Assembly: GCF_025449335.1 (NCBI RefSeq)
Contig: NZ_CP104883.1
Coordinates: forward strand, 860,501-924,500
Source: Bartonella sp. HY328
Lineage (GTDB): Bacteria; Pseudomonadota; Alphaproteobacteria; Rhizobiales; Rhizobiaceae
Direction of reading: 5' to 3'
DNA length: 64,000 bases
Position numbers and translations under genes: made by a program
Shown here: one piece after another, positions 60,938 through 64,000 of the stretch
How the letters are laid out: each line of letters starts with the position of its first letter
Position numbering within the stretch: position 1 is the stretch's first letter
Notes under the pieces: generated by a model
Database searches by the model: none
What the model was told of the DNA's origin: nothing
Seen by the model: the letters and a program-made list of their open reading frames with translations, nothing else

Positions 60938-61894
60938 ATGGCCGACAAATCGACAACATCCAGTTCACATCAGGACAATGGTAGTGACGGCGAAGAGCTT
61001 AGTCCTGCGCAAACGCAAAAGCTTGCCAAACCATCTCTCATGGGTAAATTTTTCAATTTTTTGCGTTCGCGAAATGGCGAAAATAATGACAGCGAAAAAC
61101 TTATTGATGAAAGTTTACTCACGCCCCAGCAGCGGCTGATGCTTGAAAATTTAATGGAGCTGCATGAAGCTCGTGTTGCTGATGTTATGATCCCGCGCTC
61201 CGAGATTGAAGCTATTGATATTGATACCAGTCTTGCTGATACATTAAAGTTTTTTGATAAATCTGGTCATTCACGCATGCCAGTTTATGCTGAAACCTTG
61301 GATGATCCACGTGGTATGATCCATATACGCGATATTTTAAATTATATGACACGTACGGCTCAAACTGCTGTCGAAAATGGACCGCTAGATCTTGGGCAAG
61401 TTGATTTAACTAAGACAATTGGCGAAATTGGGGTCATTCGCGACGTTCTATTTGTGCCCGATTCAATGCTTGCTAGTCAGCTTTTAAGCCGCATGCAAAC
61501 AACCCGTACGCAAATGGCTTTGGTTATTGATGAGCATGGCGGTACTGATGGCCTTGCCTCCATGGAAGATGTCTTTGAAATGGTGGTTGGTGACATTGAG
61601 GACGAGCATGACGATGATGATGTCATGATTGTCAAAGAAGAGGGCGATAGCTGGATTGTTGATGCCCGCACCGATCTTGAGGAGCTTACAGAAATCATCG
61701 GTGAGGATATGCATTTTGGCGATCTAGTGGATGAGGTTGATACTATTGGCGGTTTCATTGTTACCGTGCTTGATCGTATTCCACTGCGCGGTGAAACGAT
61801 TGAAGCAGTCATAGGCTTTAGCTTCCAGATATTGGAGGCGGATCGCCGCCGTATTCGCCGTATTAAGATTAAGCGGTTAGCTACCGACATTTAA
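60938..61894 (+). CDS. CorC/HlyC-type CBS-domain protein
   Basis: A 318-residue cytoplasmic CNNM-like protein: RVADVMIPRSEIEAIDID opens two CBS domains (about residues 70-190), and a C-terminal CorC_HlyC domain (DSWIVDARTDLEELTEIIGEDM) follows. Family members are linked to Mg/Co efflux. It lacks membrane helices. ATG 60938 (MADKST) is chosen over an upstream TTG frame that adds a basic stretch; the ribosome site is weak in both. Precedes lnt, though over a long gap. Confidence 0.9.
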   Translation: MADKSTTSSSHQDNGSDGEELSPAQTQKLAKPSLMGKFFNFLRSRNGENNDSEKLIDESLLTPQQRLMLENLMELHEARVADVMIPRSEIEAIDIDTSLADTLKFFDKSGHSRMPVYAETLDDPRGMIHIRDILNYMTRTAQTAVENGPLDLGQVDLTKTIGEIGVIRDVLFVPDSMLASQLLSRMQTTRTQMALVIDEHGGTDGLASMEDVFEMVVGDIEDEHDDDDVMIVKEEGDSWIVDARTDLEELTEIIGEDMHFGDLVDEVDTIGGFIVTVLDRIPLRGETIEAVIGFSFQILEADRRRIRRIKIKRLATDI

Positions 61895-61917
61895 TAATCT
61901 AACAGATGATTTGCAAC

Positions 61918-61950
61918 AGCCGTTTGATAGTTCGTCAAGCGGCTTTTTTG
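61918..61950 (+). terminator. Intrinsic terminator of corC
   Basis: AGCCGTTTGA / TCAAGCGGCT stem (one G-T pair), 7-base loop, T6 tract, 24 bases after the stop. It separates corC from lnt. Confidence 0.88.
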
Positions 61951-62488
61951 TCTTTTACCATTTTTTTCAAGATCTTAATTTTACAATTTATTTCTAAACT
62001 ATTTGATATGATGCGATTCATACAGGTATGTTCTTGGTTTTGACACAATTTTAACGCAAAATTTACTAAAGGTTTTTGCAAAAATACTTTACACTTATTA
62101 ATAGCCATATTAGAGATGACGATAACTTCATTGCTGTTAATTTGCTTGAGATCAAGGAATGTAAAGTAAAAGCGATGTATATTAGGTCGTAAATTATGAG
62201 ATTTAATCGCTCGTCAGAAATTATACTGCTAGTTAAAATTAATTAAGATTTTTGGCAATCAGTTTGGCTTCATCTGAGGAGCGTGATGTATTGGTATTAA
62301 ATCTATGATGGAATAAATCTTCGGGTAGTATTATCGTCTTGCCGCATATTCACTTTAGATAAGAGTGTAAAGTGCAGAAGATATTTTATTTTAAATGTTT
62401 TTGATGCAAAATGCCTTTAAGTTTTTGACAACTTATTAAGGCCGTCGTTACATTGAAGATTAAACATAAAAAATGAAAAGGAAACAAA
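61951..62488. other. Long gap between corC and lnt
   Basis: About 540 AT-rich bases without a credible reading frame. It has two TTGACA-17-base-spacer pairs: TTGACA...TTACTA at 62040-62068 and TTGACA...TTACAT at 62425-62453. The second fits lnt; the first would start a separate transcript or a long leader. Confidence 0.5.
62425..62453 (+). promoter_or_regulatory. Probable sigma-70 promoter of lnt
   Basis: TTGACA, 17-base spacer, TTACAT, ending 35 bases before the lnt ATG. Confidence 0.68.
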
Positions 62489-64000
62489 ATGCTACGATGG
62501 ATTGACGGGCTTAAGCATTTAACTGGTATAAGACGGCAATTGGTAGCTTTTTTCTTTGGTGCACTTATGGCTTTTGCACTAGCGCCATTTTATCTTTTCT
62601 TCCTATGCTTTATAAGTTTTCCGATACTAATCTGGTTGATAGATGGTGTAGTTGAAAGCCAAAAAGGTTTTAAAAAATATGCTTTGGTTGCCTTAACCGG
62701 ATGGAGCTTTGGTTTTGGCTACTTTGTTTTTGGGCTTTGGTGGCTTTCAAGTGCAATGTTTGTTGATCTTGCCACCTATTATTGGGCAATTCCATTTGCC
62801 ATTTTTGGCTTACCAGCATTTCTCGCACTTTATTATGGTCTAGCAACTCTGTTTGCTACCCTTTTAAATTGGCGCTCCTATGGGCGGATTGTTACTTTAA
62901 GTCTTACTTTTGGTGTCGTCGAATGGTTGCGAGGGGTGGCTTTCACCGGTTTCCCTTGGAACAGTATTGGTTATACAGCGATGCCTGACCTTTATTCTAT
63001 GCAAATTGCTTCGCTAATTTCGGTGTTAGGTGTTAATTTTTTAGCGGTTTTGGTTTATGCAACGCCTGCAGTTATTGCTGATAAAAAAGGGTTGAAATTG
63101 CCCTTCGCACTAGCAGCTTTGCTTATCTTTTTTGATCTTGGCTTTGGTGCTTATCGTTTGTCTTTTGCCCCAAGTGAGTATGCAAAAGGAAATGAGGTTG
63201 TTGTGCGTTTGGTGCAGCCATCCATTGATCAAAGCCAAAAGCAAGATATGGTTTTGGCGCGGCAAAGCTATGACCAATTGGTTGTTCTATCCACAGAAGA
63301 CAACCCTTTAACTACTAAAAATCCCGATATTATTATTTGGCCAGAAACTGCCTTGCCCTATTATTTAGATCATACGCCTGGTTTGGTTGAGGATATTGCC
63401 GCCTTATTGAGTGAGGGACAATTGCTGCTGACTGGAAGCGTCCGGCTAGTCTATAATGAAGATGGCAAACAAAGCTATTATAATTCGATGCAGGTAATTA
63501 ACCAAGAAGGCGAGATTATTGCTTTTGCCGATAAAGCGCATCTTGTGCCTTTTGGTGAATACATGCCGTTTGGTGAGTTTTTTAAGAAGTTTGGGCTAAC
63601 CGCAATCGCAGAGGCGGTTGGCGGCTATAGCGCCGCAAGTGAGCATAAAACTTTGACGCTTTTGGACAATTTGACGATTTTACCTCTCATTTGTTATGAG
63701 GCTATTTTTTCGAATGAAATGGATTATCGCGGGCCGCCGCCTAATGTTTTGCTTAATCTTACCAATGACGCTTGGTTTGGACAGACCCCTGGTCCTTGGC
63801 AGCATTTCCAACAGGCACGCTTGCGGGCAGTTGAACAAAATATGCCACTTTTAAGGGCAACCAACAATGGTATCACGGCAGTTATTGATCCATATGGAAG
63901 AATCATTAAGCAAATTGATCAAAATCGAGTGGCTTATCTTGATGCACCTATTCCAAGTTATAGGGCGCCAAATTGGCATAAGATTTCAAATGGTAAAGAA
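62489..64000 (+). CDS. lnt: Apolipoprotein N-acyltransferase (cut by window end)
   Basis: Adds the third acyl chain to the N-terminal Cys of lipoproteins in the inner membrane. The first 504 residues are present with no stop. Several N-terminal membrane helices (to about residue 210) are followed by the nitrilase-like domain with the triad E286 (WPETALP), K349 (ADKAHLVPFGEYMPF) and C402 (ICYEAIF), spacing as in the family. ATG 62489 has AAAAGG upstream. Ends the miaB-lnt block. The 3' end lies outside the window. Confidence 0.95.
   Translation, partial: MLRWIDGLKHLTGIRRQLVAFFFGALMAFALAPFYLFFLCFISFPILIWLIDGVVESQKGFKKYALVALTGWSFGFGYFVFGLWWLSSAMFVDLATYYWAIPFAIFGLPAFLALYYGLATLFATLLNWRSYGRIVTLSLTFGVVEWLRGVAFTGFPWNSIGYTAMPDLYSMQIASLISVLGVNFLAVLVYATPAVIADKKGLKLPFALAALLIFFDLGFGAYRLSFAPSEYAKGNEVVVRLVQPSIDQSQKQDMVLARQSYDQLVVLSTEDNPLTTKNPDIIIWPETALPYYLDHTPGLVEDIAALLSEGQLLLTGSVRLVYNEDGKQSYYNSMQVINQEGEIIAFADKAHLVPFGEYMPFGEFFKKFGLTAIAEAVGGYSAASEHKTLTLLDNLTILPLICYEAIFSNEMDYRGPPPNVLLNLTNDAWFGQTPGPWQHFQQARLRAVEQNMPLLRATNNGITAVIDPYGRIIKQIDQNRVAYLDAPIPSYRAPNWHKISNGKE

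Overview
The window looks like chromosomal DNA of a low-GC alphaproteobacterium of the Hyphomicrobiales (Rhizobiales), related to the Brucella/Bartonella group. The pointers are the miaB-phoH-ybeY-corC-lnt order, a six-gene Mrp/Pha antiporter operon with fused A and B subunits, an L25-Pth pair, a CtaG/SURF1-era respiratory gene and a Rhizobiales-style intergenic palindromic element. Genus and GC content are judged by eye, not computed. Gene content is mostly that of a free-living or facultative host-associated heterotroph. No phage, transposase or CRISPR array was seen.

Layout. 0.1-5 kb (minus strand): glucokinase, murein endopeptidase MepA, an SDR epimerase, epoxyqueuosine reductase QueG and a glutathione transferase. 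A 59-bp tandem repeat lies in front of mepA. 5-14 kb: UppP, two small secreted SH3 proteins, a GT29-like glycosyltransferase, GuaB, a divergent DUF1772/TetR pair around a double operator, and a HerA-like ATPase. 13.7-15.4 kb: rplY with a structured leader, then pth. 15.4-19.2 kb: an lldPRD L-lactate operon whose promoter lies between two identical operators. 19.2-26.8 kb: SURF1, L28, a queuosine-precursor transporter, CysQ, an NDUFAF5-like methyltransferase, ComF, YraN, RsmI and aspartate aminotransferase.

27-35.3 kb is the most distinctive transport region. A cobalamin riboswitch heads a minus-strand run of a CbiM-like membrane protein, three paralogous periplasmic binding proteins, a BtuC/FecCD permease, an ATPase and a pseudoazurin that starts on the base next to the ATPase stop. 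35.4-43.2 kb: an ABM monooxygenase-like protein, a TetR regulator and the mrpABCDEFG operon. 43.3-49.3 kb: an L,D-transpeptidase, tRNA-Glu, a DASS carrier with an Ldh2-type 2-hydroxyacid dehydrogenase and a LysR regulator, then tRNA-Leu.

49.4-53.6 kb holds a single 1408-residue protein beside tRNA-Leu. It has an N-terminal P-loop NTPase of STAND/NACHT-like appearance, a long helical middle and a C-terminal segment with a PD-(D/E)xK-type nuclease signature. It is the best candidate for an undescribed (defence) system. 53.7-57.3 kb: a DUF218 protein, MscL, a selenocysteine tRNA with a palindrome in its promoter, and a YgiC/YgiB-type pair. 57.5-64 kb: the conserved miaB-phoH-ybeY-corC-lnt block, with lnt cut by the window end.

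Themes: queuosine (QueG plus precursor transporter), B12 or cobalt uptake under riboswitch control, L-lactate and hydroxyacid use, envelope maintenance (MepA, UppP, L,D-transpeptidase, Lnt) and selenocysteine use implied by the tRNA.
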